The notes: generated from the letters alone by a model not told the origin. A stretch of DNA of 60,940 bases from Zobellella taiwanensis (GCF_003012795.1 NZ_PXYH01000025.1:1-60940), one strand, 5' to 3'. Numbered from the stretch's first letter, positions 10,701 through 20,657 are shown. Numbers and translations: made by a program.

Positions 10701-11318
10701 TTAACGCAGGCCCGCCACGTACTGGGACAGGATCTCGATATCCTGGTCGGTCAGCTTGGTGGCGATGTCGCGCATCATGCCATTGGGATCGTTGTCACGC
10801 TCACCGCTGCGGAACAGCTCCAGCTGAGCCTTTATATAGGCCGGATGCTGGCCGGACAGGCGCGGGAACTTGGCGGATTCCAGGCCTTCGCCCCGGGGAC
10901 CATGACAGGCGATGCAGGCGGTAATGCCGCGTTCCATATCGCCCCCCTGGTACAGGGCGGCGCCCTGTTCGATGACCTCCTCCGGAACTGCTACGGGGGT
11001 TACCGAAATGCTGGCATAATAGGCGGCCAGATCGGCCATGTCCTGCTCGGACAAGGGCATGACCATGCCGCCCATGATGGCGTTGGCCCGGCCGACACCG
11101 CCAGTGGCCGCGGCCTTGAATTCAAGCAACTGCTTTTCGATATAGGAAGCGTGCTGACCGGCGATCTTGGGATACATGTCGGCCGGGCTGTTGCCGTCGT
11201 TACCATGGCAGGCCACGCAGGTGGCGGACTTGGCTTTACCGGCTTCGACGTCGCCCTGGGCCTGTGCGGTACCGGCCACTCCGAGCATTAAGGCTAGCGT
11301 GAAAATGATTTTTTTCAT
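10701..11318 (-). CDS. Dihaem cytochrome c4
   Basis: 205 residues with an N-terminal Sec signal peptide (about 1-20, ending AQA). Two homologous class I cytochrome domains each carry one CXXCH haem site (CVACH and CIACH) and distal Met-containing segments ([23 protein letters not shown]). Cytochrome c4 is a periplasmic electron carrier to terminal oxidases such as cbb3; ccoG at 58.5 kb hints that this genome has one. The ATG at MKK is chosen for the signal peptide. Divergent from engB, as in Aeromonas- and Pseudomonas-type genomes. Confidence 0.93.
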   Translation of the reverse strand: MKKIIFTLALMLGVAGTAQAQGDVEAGKAKSATCVACHGNDGNSPADMYPKIAGQHASYIEKQLLEFKAAATGGVGRANAIMGGMVMPLSEQDMADLAAYYASISVTPVAVPEEVIEQGAALYQGGDMERGITACIACHGPRGEGLESAKFPRLSGQHPAYIKAQLELFRSGERDNDPNGMMRDIATKLTDQDIEILSQYVAGLR

Positions 11319-11460
11319 GACGTTCCGACTTCTCGTTGTAAGAGCTTCCAGATCACATACCTGATGGGGCATGTTACAATGCGATTTAAAAAACCGCACC
11401 ATTCTACACGATTTTGCGAGAAAGTAAGCAAGGCGGGTTCAGAACCCCGGGGAATTCACA

Positions 11461-12099
11461 TTGGATAACAAGCAGATAAATTTTAACGCCGCCCGCTTTA
11501 TTACCAGCGCGCCCAACATCCGGCAGATGCCGGCGGACGCCGGCGTGGAGATCGCCTTTGCCGGCCGCTCCAACGCCGGCAAATCCTCCGCCCTCAACAC
11601 CATCACCCAGCAAAAAAGCCTGGCCCGCACCAGTAAAACACCCGGCCGCACCCAGCTCATCAACGTATTCGAGCTGAGCGAAGGCAGGCGCCTCATTGAC
11701 CTGCCCGGCTACGGCTATGCCAAGGTGCCGGAGGAAATGAAGCTGAAATGGCAAGAGGCACTGTCGGAGTACCTGCAACAGCGCGACAGCCTCAAGGGGC
11801 TGGTGGTACTGATGGATATCCGCCACCCGCTGAAGGACATCGACCAGCAACTGCTGCAGTGGGCCAGCGACTCCGGACTGCCGGTGCTGGCGCTGCTGAC
11901 CAAGTGCGACAAGCTCAAGTCCGGCGCCCGCAAGGCGGAAGTGCTCAAGGTGCGCGAAGCGGTGGCCGTGTTCGGCGGCAACATCCGGGTGGAAGCGTTC
12001 AGCTCCCTCAAGGGCACCGGCGTCGACCGGGCCAGGGAAGTCCTCACCGAATGGCTGCTGCAGGACAACGCGGCCGAAGAGCAGGAAGCCACCGCCTGA
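11461..12099 (+). CDS. engB: Ribosome biogenesis GTP-binding protein EngB (YihA)
   Basis: 212 residues (E. coli 210). Essential small GTPase for 50S assembly. G1 GRSNAGKS at 35-42, the SKTPGRTQ switch, G3 DLPGYGYA and G4 TKCD are present. The start is a TTG preceded by GGGGAA at good spacing; no ATG gives a full N-terminus. Its TGA overlaps the ATG of rsuA. Confidence 0.95.
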   Translation: MDNKQINFNAARFITSAPNIRQMPADAGVEIAFAGRSNAGKSSALNTITQQKSLARTSKTPGRTQLINVFELSEGRRLIDLPGYGYAKVPEEMKLKWQEALSEYLQQRDSLKGLVVLMDIRHPLKDIDQQLLQWASDSGLPVLALLTKCDKLKSGARKAEVLKVREAVAVFGGNIRVEAFSSLKGTGVDRAREVLTEWLLQDNAAEEQEATA

Positions 12100-12785
12100 T
12101 GCGCCTCGACCGTTTTTTGTGCGAAACCACCGAACTGACCCGCTCTCTGGCCAAGAAGGCGCTGCACCGGGGCGAGGTAACGGTGGACGGCCTGGTGGTC
12201 AAGAAGGGCGACCTGTCCATCACCGGCCAGGAAGTCCGGCTCCAAGGCCGGCTGCTCGCCCTGCGCGCGCCCCGTTACCTGATGCTGCACAAGCCCAAGG
12301 GCTACCTCAGCGCCACCCGGGATGAAGACCACCCCTGCGTACTGGCCCTGTTGCCGGCGGAACTGGCCGACGGCCTGCAATGTGCCGGCCGGCTCGACCT
12401 GGACACCACAGGACTGCTGCTGCTCACCGATGACGGCCAGTGGTCGCACCGGCTGCGCTCGCCGAAAAAGGCCTGTGGCAAGGTCTATCGGGTGGATCTG
12501 GCCGAACCCCTGGCGGAAGATGCCGCCGCCCGCCTGGAAGCCGGCATCATGCTGCATGGCGAAGCCAGGCCCACCCTGCCCGCCACCCTGGAAGTGCTCG
12601 CCCCCACCCGGGTGCTGCTGACCATACAGGAAGGCAAATACCACCAGGTCAAGCGCATGTTTGCCGCCCTGGGCAACCGGGTGGTGGCGCTGCATCGGCT
12701 GCAGATCGGCGGGATACGGCTAGACGACAGCCTGGCCGAAGGCGGCTGGCGCCACCTCACCGAGGAAGAAATCGCCGCCATCTGA
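12099..12785 (+). CDS. rsuA: 16S rRNA pseudouridine(516) synthase RsuA
   Basis: 228 residues (E. coli 231). An N-terminal S4 RNA-binding domain ([20 protein letters not shown]) is followed by the RsuA/RluB-type catalytic domain with GRLDLDTTGLLLLTDDG, whose Asp is the nucleophile, and KYHQVKRMFAALG near the end. It isomerises U516 of 16S rRNA. The start overlaps the engB stop (TGATG). RsuA is favoured over RluB/E/F by length and lack of a basic tail. Confidence 0.88.
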   Translation: MRLDRFLCETTELTRSLAKKALHRGEVTVDGLVVKKGDLSITGQEVRLQGRLLALRAPRYLMLHKPKGYLSATRDEDHPCVLALLPAELADGLQCAGRLDLDTTGLLLLTDDGQWSHRLRSPKKACGKVYRVDLAEPLAEDAAARLEAGIMLHGEARPTLPATLEVLAPTRVLLTIQEGKYHQVKRMFAALGNRVVALHRLQIGGIRLDDSLAEGGWRHLTEEEIAAI

Positions 12786-12806
12786 ACCGCTCTCCCGGCC
12801 ATCGAC

Positions 12807-12833
12807 AACCAGGGGCCACAAGGGCCCCTGGTT
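12807..12833. terminator. Convergent hairpin between rsuA and mrpG
   Basis: An 11-bp perfect stem (AACCAGGGGCC and its complement) with loop 12818-12822 sits exactly between converging genes and touches the mrpG stop. No long T-run follows on either strand, so it may be a weak bidirectional terminator. Confidence 0.6.
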
Positions 12834-13213
12834 CAGTCTTCCTCTTCGCGCTTGCGCGAGGAGCTGCCGAGCTGGTGGGTTTTAAGGTCGTAACGTTCCT
12901 TGATCACGTCCTTCACCGTGCCTTCCCACAGCTTGATGCCCACAAAGTAACCGGCCCGGGCCAGCACATGGGCGGCGACCGGCGCCGTCATAATCACAAA
13001 CACCACCACCGCCAGGGCGCGTACCACCACGCTGGCTTCCGGAAAATAGACCGCAAAGCCGCAGGCCATCAGGCCCGCTCCCAATGCGCCGGCCTTGCTG
13101 GTGGCATGCATCCGGGTCAGCAGGTCCGGCATGCGGATAATGCCCAGCCCAGCCAGCAGTATCAGGAAGGAGCCGAGCAGCATGAACAGGCTGGTGACAA
13201 GTTCAGTCATCAT
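12833..13213 (-). CDS. mrpG: Na+/H+ antiporter subunit G
   Basis: 126 residues with three hydrophobic segments and the MrpG/PhaG signature GIIRMPDLLTRMHATSKAGALG; a charged C-terminal tail (SSSRKREEED) follows. Small membrane subunit of the hetero-oligomeric Mrp antiporter. Two adjacent ATG codons are possible starts (13213, 13210); both overlap the mrpF stop. Last gene of the operon. Confidence 0.93.
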   Translation of the reverse strand: MMTELVTSLFMLLGSFLILLAGLGIIRMPDLLTRMHATSKAGALGAGLMACGFAVYFPEASVVVRALAVVVFVIMTAPVAAHVLARAGYFVGIKLWEGTVKDVIKERYDLKTHQLGSSSRKREEED

Positions 13214-13478
13214 CGCGCTGGCCTCCCCGCTCCAGGTAACGGGCAAAGCCCACCGCCGCCATAAAGGACGTCAACGCCAGCACTATGGCCACGTCGATCA
13301 GCGCCGGCGTGTCGTAGGCCACACTATAGAGCAGGATGAAACCCACCGTCATGGAGGCGATGACTTCCAGCGCCACCACCCGATCCGGCAGGGTCGGGCC
13401 GAGCAGCAGGCGGACCGTCGCCAGCACCAGCCCCAGGCTCAGGAACACGAAAGACAAGGTAAGGACAAAGTCGAACAT
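13203..13478 (-). CDS. mrpF: Na+/H+ antiporter subunit F
   Basis: 91 residues, three transmembrane helices, with the MrpF core RLLLGPTLPDRVVALEVIA and a conserved Asp in TPALIDVAIVLAL. It begins five bases after the mrpE stop and overlaps mrpG at its 3' end. An in-frame GTG nine codons upstream lies within mrpE and is not preferred. Confidence 0.93.
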   Translation of the reverse strand: MFDFVLTLSFVFLSLGLVLATVRLLLGPTLPDRVVALEVIASMTVGFILLYSVAYDTPALIDVAIVLALTSFMAAVGFARYLERGGQRDDD

Positions 13479-13482
13479 AGGC

Positions 13483-13956
13483 TTATCCCAGCAAATCGAT
13501 AACACGGGCCTCGAGGGCCTTGAACTCCGCCAGTTGGCGGGACTCGTCGTCCAGGTACATCAGGTGCACATAGAGCACCTTGCGATCGCTCGACACATCC
13601 AGTGCCAGCGAGCCCGGGGTGGCGGTGATCAGGTTGGCGAACATGGTGATGGCGCCATCGTCCTTCACATCCAGCGGTATGGCGATCACCCCGGGCCGCA
13701 TCAGATGGGTGGGCGTGAGCACATCATAGGCCACCCGGGCATTGGACTTGATCAGATCCCAGATAAAAAACAGCACAAAGCTGACCAGCTTGGGCAGCTT
13801 GCCCAGGTAACGGGCGAACATGGGCTTGTCCCGCCCCACATAGGCCAGCACCAGATAGCTCAGCACCATGCCGATAAAGAGGTTGCTGATGGTGTAGGTG
13901 CCAGACAGTATGACCCAGGCCAGGGCCAGCAGCATATTCCAACCAAAGGCTCTCAT
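13483..13956 (-). CDS. mrpE: Na+/H+ antiporter subunit E
   Basis: 157 residues; two to three N-terminal membrane helices and a cytoplasmic domain with the MrpE motif [19 protein letters not shown]. The ATG overlaps the mrpD stop (ATGA), so translation is coupled. Confidence 0.93.
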   Translation of the reverse strand: MRAFGWNMLLALAWVILSGTYTISNLFIGMVLSYLVLAYVGRDKPMFARYLGKLPKLVSFVLFFIWDLIKSNARVAYDVLTPTHLMRPGVIAIPLDVKDDGAITMFANLITATPGSLALDVSSDRKVLYVHLMYLDDESRQLAEFKALEARVIDLLG

Positions 13957-15455
13957 TGGCTTCCCCCCAGTACCGCTTCAATATAGTTCTCGGGCGCCAG
14001 CAGCTGTGCCGCCGTGTCCGTCGCCAGTTGCACGAACCATTCGGCGCCAAAGCCGATGGTCAGGGTGATCAGCGCCAGGCCCAGCACCGGCAGATAGAGC
14101 AGGTAGCGGTGCGGATCCGCCCCGCCGCGCAGAGGCTTGGCGTCCTCGGGCAGCGCTTTCCAGAAGGCCTCGGCCCAGATCTTGATCATCGAATACAGGG
14201 TCAGCAGGCCCACTATCAGGGCAATGGCCACCATGAACCAGGATTCGGCCAGCACGCCCGCCTTGATCACCGTATATTTGGCGAAAAAGCCCGACAGCGG
14301 CGGCAGCCCCGCCAGGGACATGGCCGGGATCAGGAACAGCACCGCCAGCCAGGGGGCGGAACGATACAAGCCGCCCAATTTGGCCAGATCATAGCTGCCG
14401 TGGTAGCGGTACATGACGCCGCTGATCAGGAACAGGTTGGTCTTCACTATGATGTGGTGAAAGATGTAGAAGACCCCGCCGGCGATGGCCAGGGGAGTAA
14501 ACAGCGCCAGCCCCACCAGCATGTAGCCTATCTGGCTAACAATGTGAAAAGACAGGATGCGGCGCACCTCGAACTGGGCCGCGGCCCCCAGTACCCCGGT
14601 GAGCATGGTGAAAATCCCCATCCACATCAGCACCGTATGATGGGTGAAGGCGACATCCTGCACAAAGATCAGGCTGAACACCCGGTACAGGGCATAGACC
14701 CCCACCTTGGTGAGCAGGCCGGCAAACACCGCCGAAATCGCCACCGGCGGCGTATGGTAGGAAGCCGGTAGCCAGAAGAACAGCGGAAAGGCCGCCGCCT
14801 TGATGCCGAAGGCCACCAGAAACAGCATGGCGATCACCGTGACCAGGCCGGAGGTTTCGGCGCCGTTCAGCTTCACCGCCAGATCCGCCATGTTGAGGGT
14901 GCCGGCATAGCCGTACAGCAGGCCGACGGCGGTCAGGAACATGGCCGAGGAGATCAGGTTGAGGGTCACGTACTTCAGCGCCCCTTCCATCTGGGAGCGC
15001 TCGCCGCCCAGGATCAGCAGGCCGAAGGAGGCGATCAGCATGATCTCGAACCAGACATAGAGGTTGAAGATGTCGCCGGTGAGGAAGGCCCCGACAACCC
15101 CCGCCAGCATCAGGTGCAGCAGCGGATAATAGCCGAAGGCCTCATGGTTGCGGCTCATGGTGGCGAGCGAATAGACCGCCACCGCCAGGGCGATGACGCC
15201 GGTCACCACCACCATGATGGCACTCAGCAGATCCGCCACCAGGGTGATGCCGTAGGGTGCCGGCCAGGCGCCCATGGTGCTGACCAGGATGCCGCGGCTC
15301 TGCACCTGGGTCAGCAGGTAGAGGCCGGCCGCCAGCAGGCCGGTGCCCGCCAGCACCGAAATCCAGCGCTGCACCAGCCGCCAGCGCCAGCAGGTCAGGG
15401 TCAGGGCCCCGGCCAGCATGGGGATAAGTATGGGAATAATGACTTCTGCTTTCAC
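13953..15455 (-). CDS. mrpD: Na+/H+ antiporter subunit D (NuoN/NuoM-like)
   Basis: 500 residues with about 14 membrane helices. It belongs to the proton-translocating family shared with complex I: a conserved Glu lies in [17 protein letters not shown] and a conserved Lys in [14 protein letters not shown], followed by [19 protein letters not shown]. One of the two large ion-translocating subunits of Mrp. The start overlaps the end of mrpC. Confidence 0.95.
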   Translation of the reverse strand: MKAEVIIPILIPMLAGALTLTCWRWRLVQRWISVLAGTGLLAAGLYLLTQVQSRGILVSTMGAWPAPYGITLVADLLSAIMVVVTGVIALAVAVYSLATMSRNHEAFGYYPLLHLMLAGVVGAFLTGDIFNLYVWFEIMLIASFGLLILGGERSQMEGALKYVTLNLISSAMFLTAVGLLYGYAGTLNMADLAVKLNGAETSGLVTVIAMLFLVAFGIKAAAFPLFFWLPASYHTPPVAISAVFAGLLTKVGVYALYRVFSLIFVQDVAFTHHTVLMWMGIFTMLTGVLGAAAQFEVRRILSFHIVSQIGYMLVGLALFTPLAIAGGVFYIFHHIIVKTNLFLISGVMYRYHGSYDLAKLGGLYRSAPWLAVLFLIPAMSLAGLPPLSGFFAKYTVIKAGVLAESWFMVAIALIVGLLTLYSMIKIWAEAFWKALPEDAKPLRGGADPHRYLLYLPVLGLALITLTIGFGAEWFVQLATDTAAQLLAPENYIEAVLGGSQ

Positions 15456-15799
15456 GAATCAGTGCTCTTCATTTCGTTGATGTCGTCGGCGCCAATCACT
15501 TCGTAGGCCCGGTGGATCAGTACCACGGCAAAGGCCAGTACCCCGAAGCTGATGACGATGGCGGTCAGGATAAGGGCCTGGGGCAGGGGATCGGCGATGG
15601 GGCCGACCGGCTCGTACAATCCCTCGGGGATCAGCGGCGGCGCGCCGCGCACCAGGCCGCCGCCGGTGAAAATCAGCAGATTGGCAGCGTTGGAGAGGAT
15701 CATCAGGCCGATGACCAGCTTGACGATGCTGCGCCTGAGCATCATGAACAGGGCGGTGGCATAGAGGCCACCGATCACGAAGGCGAACAGGTTTTCCAT
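15452..15799 (-). CDS. mrpC: Na+/H+ antiporter subunit C (NuoK-like)
   Basis: 115 residues, three helices, NuoK-like with [20 protein letters not shown] and [16 protein letters not shown]. It begins one base after the mrpB stop and overlaps mrpD by four bases, a spacing typical of stoichiometric membrane complexes. Confidence 0.94.
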   Translation of the reverse strand: MENLFAFVIGGLYATALFMMLRRSIVKLVIGLMILSNAANLLIFTGGGLVRGAPPLIPEGLYEPVGPIADPLPQALILTAIVISFGVLAFAVVLIHRAYEVIGADDINEMKSTDS

Positions 15800-16231
15800 T
15801 TATTCCTCCACCTTGGCCAGCGACAGCACTATGGTGCTGACCACGCCGATCACCACCAGATAGACGCCGATATCGAAAAACAGCGGGGTGCTCAGCTTGA
15901 GCTCGCCAATGCCCGGCACATACAGGGTCCACCACTGGCTGGACAAAAAGGGCTGGCCCTTGAACACCATGCCCACCATGCCGCTGGCCAGCGCCAGCAA
16001 CAGCCCGACCCCCATCAGCAACTGGCTTTCCACCCCCATCAGCTTTTTGGTACTGCTGGCATCGAAGGCGAACAGATAAAGGGCGAAGGCGCTCGAGGCC
16101 ACCAGGCCGGCGATAAAGCCGCCGCCCGGCTCGTTATGGCCGCGCAACAGCAGGAAGACCGAAAACAGCAGCAGCAGCGGCACCAGGAAACGGGTTGCGG
16201 TCTGCAGGATCAATGACGAATCGGATCTCAC
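15800..16231 (-). CDS. mrpB: Na+/H+ antiporter subunit B
   Basis: 143 residues, four helices, with the MrpB signature [19 protein letters not shown] and a conserved C-terminal [12 protein letters not shown]. The GTG at 16231 is chosen: it follows GGAGG at seven bases and its GTGA overlaps the mrpA stop. A TTG five codons upstream would overlap that ribosome-binding site. Confidence 0.92.
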   Translation of the reverse strand: MRSDSSLILQTATRFLVPLLLLFSVFLLLRGHNEPGGGFIAGLVASSAFALYLFAFDASSTKKLMGVESQLLMGVGLLLALASGMVGMVFKGQPFLSSQWWTLYVPGIGELKLSTPLFFDIGVYLVVIGVVSTIVLSLAKVEE

Positions 16232-18525
16232 TTGTAGTCCTCCCAACGGAAGCGGATCATCGCGTTCACCCCTATGGCCGCCAGGGCCAGCACGAAGATC
16301 TCGCCCAGGGTATCCAGGGCCCGGTAGTCGACCAGGATGACGTTGACGATATTGCGGCCCTGGGCCACCGCATAACTGTTGGCGACCAGATAGTCGGTAA
16401 TCCCCTCGCCCAGGGAGGACTGATTGACGGTCAGCACCATCATGGTGACCAGGATGCCGAAGGTGCCGGCCACCACGGCATCACGCCAGCGCACCATGGG
16501 GCTCGACAGATCCTGGAAACCGGGCAGACGGAACAGCACCAGCACCAGCAAGATCACCGTCAGGGTTTCAATCAACACCTGGGTAATGGCCAGATCCGGG
16601 GCGCTGAAGAAGACGTAGATCATCGCCATGGCAAAGCCCAGCACTCCGACCGCCGCCACCGCGCCCAAGCGCAGATGGGTGGCGCTGGCATAAACCACCG
16701 CCACCAGCATCAGCAGACTGATCACCACCTCGTAGAAACGCACGCCCTCAAAGGACAGCTGGTAGAGGAAGGCATCGTGGGCCCAGAAGGCATAGACCAG
16801 CAAGCCGATGGTGGTCACCAGTATGGTCAGGATATAGTTGGTCATGTAGCCGTTCTGCAGCACCCGGGTCTGCCACTTGGCCAGCCGCACCAGTCCCTCC
16901 ATGGCCCGCTCGTAACCGTGCTCGGGACCGTAGGCCAGGGGCCTGAGCAGCCCCGCCATGGACGGGCGGACGCTTTCCCAGTAGCGGTAGAGCAGGCCGC
17001 CGGCCACCAGCGCCAGGGTGCTGAGCAGCAGCGGCAGGTTGACGCCGTGCCAAAGGGCCAGCTCCAGCGGCGCCGCCGGTGCGCCGGCAACGGCAGTCAC
17101 CGCCGCCTGCAGCAGGGGCTCGGCCAGCCCCGGCAGCAGTCCCAGCAACAGCCCAAGGCCAGCCAGCACGGTAAAGCCCAGGCGCATGGCCAGGGGGGCC
17201 TCGTGAGGAGCTTTTGGGGTCGGCCTGAGGGCACCGAAAAAGGGCCGGATCGCCACCAGGCCGCTGGCGGCGACGATGCAGACGGCGGTGACCACCGCCA
17301 GTCCCAGCAGCAGGCCAGAGAGCGCGCCGGCTCCCAGGGCCGACTCGAACATCAGCTCCTTGGCGATAAAGCCGAACAGCGGCGGTACGCCCGCCAGGGC
17401 CAGCGCCGCCACCCAGGTAAAGAAGGCGGTGTATGGCATCAGCCGGCGCAGACCGCCCAGTTCGCGCACATCCTTGGTGCCGGTTTCATGATCTATGGTG
17501 CCGGCCGCCATAAACAGCGCCCCCTTGTACAGGGCGTGGGCCAGCAGGAACACCATGGCCGCCTTGAGCGCATAAGGGGTACCGATGCCGATCAGCATGG
17601 TCAGGGTGCCCAGGGCCATCACGGTAGAAAACGCCAGTATGCGTTTGAGATCGGTGCTGCAGGCCGCCATGGCCGCGCCCAGGGTCATGGTAACGGCACC
17701 GAATATCGACAGGGCCAGCATCCAGGCTTCGCTGCCGGCCATCGCCGGCTGCAGCCGGGCCATCAGGTAAACCCCGGCCTTGACCATGGTCGCCGAGTGC
17801 AGATAGGCGCTCACCGGGGTGGGCGCCGCCATGGCGTTGGGCAGCCAGAAATGGAAAGGGGTCTGGGCCGACTTGGTAAAGGTGCCCACCAGGATCAGTA
17901 TCATCATGCCGAGAAACAGGGGATGGGCCTGCAACAGATCGCCCCGGTTCAGCAGTTCGGTCAGTTCGAAGCTGCCGCCCATATAGCCCAGCATGATCAA
18001 CCCCGTCATCAGCGCCAGGCCACCGCCCATGGTGATGAACAGCCCCTGCAACGCCGCCTTGCGCGCCTTTTCCTGCTCATGGTTGAAACCGATCAGCAGA
18101 TAGGAGGTGATACTGGTCAGCTCCCAGAACACGAACAGGGAAATGAGGTTGTTGGAAAGGACCAGCCCCAGCATGGCGGACATGAACGCCAGCAGGTACA
18201 TCAACAGCTTGTGGATGTCCTTGTGGCCTTCCAGGTAACTACCCGCATAAATGAAAATAAAGGTGCCGATGCCGGTGATCAGCAGGGCAAACATCAGGCT
18301 GAGGCCGTCGACCAGGAAATTGAGGCTGATATCAAGGCTGGGGATCCAGGCATGGGATACCAGGACGGAACCCTGGCCGGTCACCTCGGGCCAAAAACCG
18401 AGAAAATACACGAACAGGGAGGCCGGCAACAGGGCCAGGCCCCAGCCGATCCGGGCCCCCAGCAGTGGGGACAGGCGGGGCACCAGGGCGGCCAGAATAA
18501 AACCCGCTAAAACAGCAACAAGCAT
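16228..18525 (-). CDS. mrpA: Na+/H+ antiporter subunit A (NuoL-like, fused MrpB-like end)
   Basis: 765 residues, the usual size of MrpA. The N-terminal two thirds is NuoL-like with about 16 helices ([17 protein letters not shown] with key Glu, [20 protein letters not shown]); the last quarter holds the MbhD/MbhE-like domains ([20 protein letters not shown]). Together with MrpB-G it exchanges cytoplasmic Na+ for protons, useful in saline or alkaline water. The ATG follows AAGGAG; a TTG two codons earlier is too close to it. First gene of mrpABCDEFG. Confidence 0.95.
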   Translation of the reverse strand: MLVAVLAGFILAALVPRLSPLLGARIGWGLALLPASLFVYFLGFWPEVTGQGSVLVSHAWIPSLDISLNFLVDGLSLMFALLITGIGTFIFIYAGSYLEGHKDIHKLLMYLLAFMSAMLGLVLSNNLISLFVFWELTSITSYLLIGFNHEQEKARKAALQGLFITMGGGLALMTGLIMLGYMGGSFELTELLNRGDLLQAHPLFLGMMILILVGTFTKSAQTPFHFWLPNAMAAPTPVSAYLHSATMVKAGVYLMARLQPAMAGSEAWMLALSIFGAVTMTLGAAMAACSTDLKRILAFSTVMALGTLTMLIGIGTPYALKAAMVFLLAHALYKGALFMAAGTIDHETGTKDVRELGGLRRLMPYTAFFTWVAALALAGVPPLFGFIAKELMFESALGAGALSGLLLGLAVVTAVCIVAASGLVAIRPFFGALRPTPKAPHEAPLAMRLGFTVLAGLGLLLGLLPGLAEPLLQAAVTAVAGAPAAPLELALWHGVNLPLLLSTLALVAGGLLYRYWESVRPSMAGLLRPLAYGPEHGYERAMEGLVRLAKWQTRVLQNGYMTNYILTILVTTIGLLVYAFWAHDAFLYQLSFEGVRFYEVVISLLMLVAVVYASATHLRLGAVAAVGVLGFAMAMIYVFFSAPDLAITQVLIETLTVILLVLVLFRLPGFQDLSSPMVRWRDAVVAGTFGILVTMMVLTVNQSSLGEGITDYLVANSYAVAQGRNIVNVILVDYRALDTLGEIFVLALAAIGVNAMIRFRWEDYK

Positions 18526-18702
18526 AGGCAAAAGCTCCTTTCAATGCCTATTCAAGGCGACAGGATCAGCTGAAAGAGGGGAGAAACGGCACTGTATGCA
18601 GACTATAGTAAGGAAGTAATTAGATTAACTATCAAGCAGTTAATTAATTATTTTTGAGTTTTTATGCTGCCCGATACTACAAGCCGATCCGGCAAAAGGC
18701 AA
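18526..18702. other. AT-rich upstream region of mrpA
   Basis: This is 177 bases of low-GC sequence between the mrpA start and the oxidase terminator, the only AT-rich gap in several kilobases, so the mrp promoter should lie here. A minus-strand TTGATA/TACTAT pair exists but with a long 19-base spacer, so no promoter is called. No small gene is visible. Confidence 0.4.
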
Positions 18703-18731
18703 GAAAAGCCGGGGTCCGCGCGGACCCCGGG
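18703..18731 (-). terminator. Terminator of the copper-oxidase gene
   Basis: A 9-bp perfect stem (CCGGGGTCC / GGACCCCGG) with a GCGC loop is followed on the minus strand by C and four T, seven bases beyond the stop codon. Confidence 0.88.
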
Positions 18732-18736
18732 AAGGA

Positions 18737-20266
18737 TTAACCGATACGGATGGTGCCCATCATGCCGAGTTCTTCGTGTTCGATGATATGGCAGTGGAAC
18801 AGCCAGTCCCCGGGCTGCTCGAAGCGCAAGCGCAGCCTGAGTTTCTGGTAGGGCGCCAGATTCACCGTATCCAGCCAGCGGGGTCCGGCCAGGGCCTGCC
18901 AGTCACCGCCCCGCGCCTGCACGGCCAGCACCTGGAAGTGGGTGCCGTGCACATGGAAAGGGTGATCCATGTGGGAGTCGTTCTCCACCAGCCACTCCTC
19001 CACCTGTCCGGCCTTGCCTTCGAACATGATGTGTTCCATGTCGAAGGCCCGGTCATTGACAAGAAACGCCAGGCCCGCCTCCAGCACCCCTTGCGCCGAC
19101 GCCGCCATGGCCTCCGGATGGGTCGCGTGGCCACCCTGCTGGTGCCGGGCGCCGCCGTGGGCCCCATGGCCGGCATGACCCTGGTGCTCCGGCCCTGCCG
19201 GCATGCGCTCGCTCAGCACCAGTTTGCGACTGACCGCCGCTTCGGGCAGCCAGTCGATCCGCGCCAGGCGATCGGGCAAGGGGGGCACGGCGACCGCCGC
19301 CGCACCGCTGGCCACCAGCCGGAGCAGGGGCTGGGGCCGGCGGTAGTGTTCCGGCTCGGGTCCCATCCAGCCCCGGTCATAGGGCTGGCTGAACAGCAGC
19401 CGCTCTGCTCCGTTCTCGGCGGGCCAGGGCAACAGTACATCGGCCCGCTGCCCCGGCACCAACAACAGTTCCTCGCGCAGTTCGGGTGCCGCCAGCAGCC
19501 CGCCATCGGTGCCCAGCAGCCAGAATGGCGCCCCGTCCAGCCGCAGGTGCAGATAACGGCCGGCACAGGCGTTGACCAGGCCGAGCCGTTGCTCACTGGC
19601 CGGCGGCCGCACCAGGCTGGCGTGCCGGCCCCCATTGACCAGCAGCAGCTCCCCTTCCCGGCCGTTCATCCAGTCCGCCATGGTGTGGGGCGCGACCCGG
19701 CCCGCCGCATCCAGGCGCAGGTCGGTGACCAGCAGCAATTCCTGGTGGTCATGGTCCGGCAGCAGCGACATCCTGGGTTTTACCAGGATCAGGCCGGCGG
19801 CACCGTGGGCTATCTGCTCGGCGGTATGGCCGTGGGGATGGGGGTGGAACCAGTGCAGGCCGGCATTGCCCTCGGGCACGGTAAAGCGATACCAGCGACT
19901 GGCACCGGGGGCGATGGCGTCATGGGGCCCACCGTCCTGGCCGGCGGGCACCTTGAGGCCATGCCAGTGCACCGTGGTGGGCTGCGCCAGACCATTGGTT
20001 ACCCGCACTTCCAGCCGATCGCCCTCGGTCAGTTCCAGTACGGGGCCGAGCAGGCCGTTGTACAGCCAGAGTTCGGTCTCCCGCCCGGCCACCCCGATCC
20101 GGGCGGGGGCCAGGGTCAGATGGTAACGCCCCTCGCCATCCGGCTCGAGGCGAGGCAGCCGGGCCAGGGTGGAGGGGGAAATGCCGTCGTCGGCCCACGA
20201 CAGGCCTGGCAAGCCGGCCAGGGCACCACCGGCCAGGCTCAGCTTGATAAAATCACGTCTGTTCAT
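18737..20266 (-). CDS. CueO-like periplasmic multicopper oxidase
   Basis: 509 residues. A twin-arginine signal (MNRRDFIKLSLAGGALA) exports it folded. Three cupredoxin domains carry the four copper motifs in order: HWHGLKVP, HWFHPHPHGHT, HPFHVHGTHFQ and HCHIIEHEELGMMG. A Met/His-rich loop before the last domain (HQGHAGHGAHGG...) resembles the regulatory, copper-binding insert of CueO, so cuprous oxidase activity is likely (inference). RBS GAGGACAACAGG. It follows the His/Gln-repeat gene by 42 bases on the same strand. Confidence 0.88.
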   Translation of the reverse strand: MNRRDFIKLSLAGGALAGLPGLSWADDGISPSTLARLPRLEPDGEGRYHLTLAPARIGVAGRETELWLYNGLLGPVLELTEGDRLEVRVTNGLAQPTTVHWHGLKVPAGQDGGPHDAIAPGASRWYRFTVPEGNAGLHWFHPHPHGHTAEQIAHGAAGLILVKPRMSLLPDHDHQELLLVTDLRLDAAGRVAPHTMADWMNGREGELLLVNGGRHASLVRPPASEQRLGLVNACAGRYLHLRLDGAPFWLLGTDGGLLAAPELREELLLVPGQRADVLLPWPAENGAERLLFSQPYDRGWMGPEPEHYRRPQPLLRLVASGAAAVAVPPLPDRLARIDWLPEAAVSRKLVLSERMPAGPEHQGHAGHGAHGGARHQQGGHATHPEAMAASAQGVLEAGLAFLVNDRAFDMEHIMFEGKAGQVEEWLVENDSHMDHPFHVHGTHFQVLAVQARGGDWQALAGPRWLDTVNLAPYQKLRLRLRFEQPGDWLFHCHIIEHEELGMMGTIRIG

Positions 20267-20308
20267 CCTGTTGTCCTCAAATCACCAAATGAAAAAGGGA
20301 AATTCGAG

Positions 20309-20632
20309 TCAGGTTCTGGGTGGTCGCTCCAATCGCCGGTGCCGGCCGCCCAGCGGTCTGGCCAGCGGCACCGGCAGCGTGGCCGAACCCATGGCGAGGG
20401 ACGACGGCAGGCCGCTCGTCAGCCCCAGGCATAACGGGCAATCCTGCTGATGCTGATGCTGATGCTGATGCTGATGCTGATGCTGATGCTGATGCTGATG
20501 CTGATGAGCATCGGCCAGGACGGTCGCGCAGTCAACACAGGCCATGGCCGGCGGCGTCAGCCCGGGCAGGCAGAGGGTGGCCAGCAGCAGGGTGCCGATC
20601 AGCCAGCAGCGAAGACCGGTTCCGTTCAGCAT
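20309..20632 (-). CDS. Small secreted His-Gln repeat protein, putative metal binder
   Basis: 107 residues. A signal peptide of about 31 residues (ending PPAMA) is followed by CVDC, ten consecutive His-Gln dipeptides at residues 43-62, then CPLC and a basic Arg/Pro-rich tail. Two CXXC pairs flanking a His run suggest copper or other soft-metal binding in the periplasm; this is inference, and the family is not recognised (loosely DUF2946-like). It lies between thiD (25-base gap) and the CueO-like gene (42-base gap) on one strand. The ribosome-binding site is weak. Confidence 0.6.
   Translation of the reverse strand: MLNGTGLRCWLIGTLLLATLCLPGLTPPAMACVDCATVLADAHQHQHQHQHQHQHQHQHQHQQDCPLCLGLTSGLPSSLAMGSATLPVPLARPLGGRHRRLERPPRT
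20447..20506. repeat. Ten perfect tandem copies of a 6-bp unit (CTGATG)
   Basis: A pure hexanucleotide microsatellite of 60 bases. On the minus strand each unit is CATCAG and encodes His-Gln in the small secreted protein. Because the unit is two codons, slippage changes the number of HQ pairs without shifting frame. Confidence 0.97.
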
Positions 20633-20643
20633 GATGCCATCAT

Positions 20644-20655
20644 CGGTCCGGACCG
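20644..20655. repeat. Perfect 12-bp palindrome before the His-Gln protein gene
   Basis: CGGTCCGGACCG is self-complementary and fills the short thiD to His-Gln gene gap, 12 bases before the ATG at 20632. It may be a protein-binding site or chance in GC-rich DNA. Confidence 0.35.
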
Positions 20656-20657
20656 GC

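Noticed and set aside
16195-18510. A 771-codon open frame antisense to mrpA
   Set aside because: Its product is extremely His/Gln/Gly-rich, typical of a shadow frame in GC-rich coding DNA; mrpA on the other strand has clear motifs and operon context.
20447-20506. CRISPR array
   Set aside because: The tandem units are six bases with no spacers; it is a microsatellite inside a gene.
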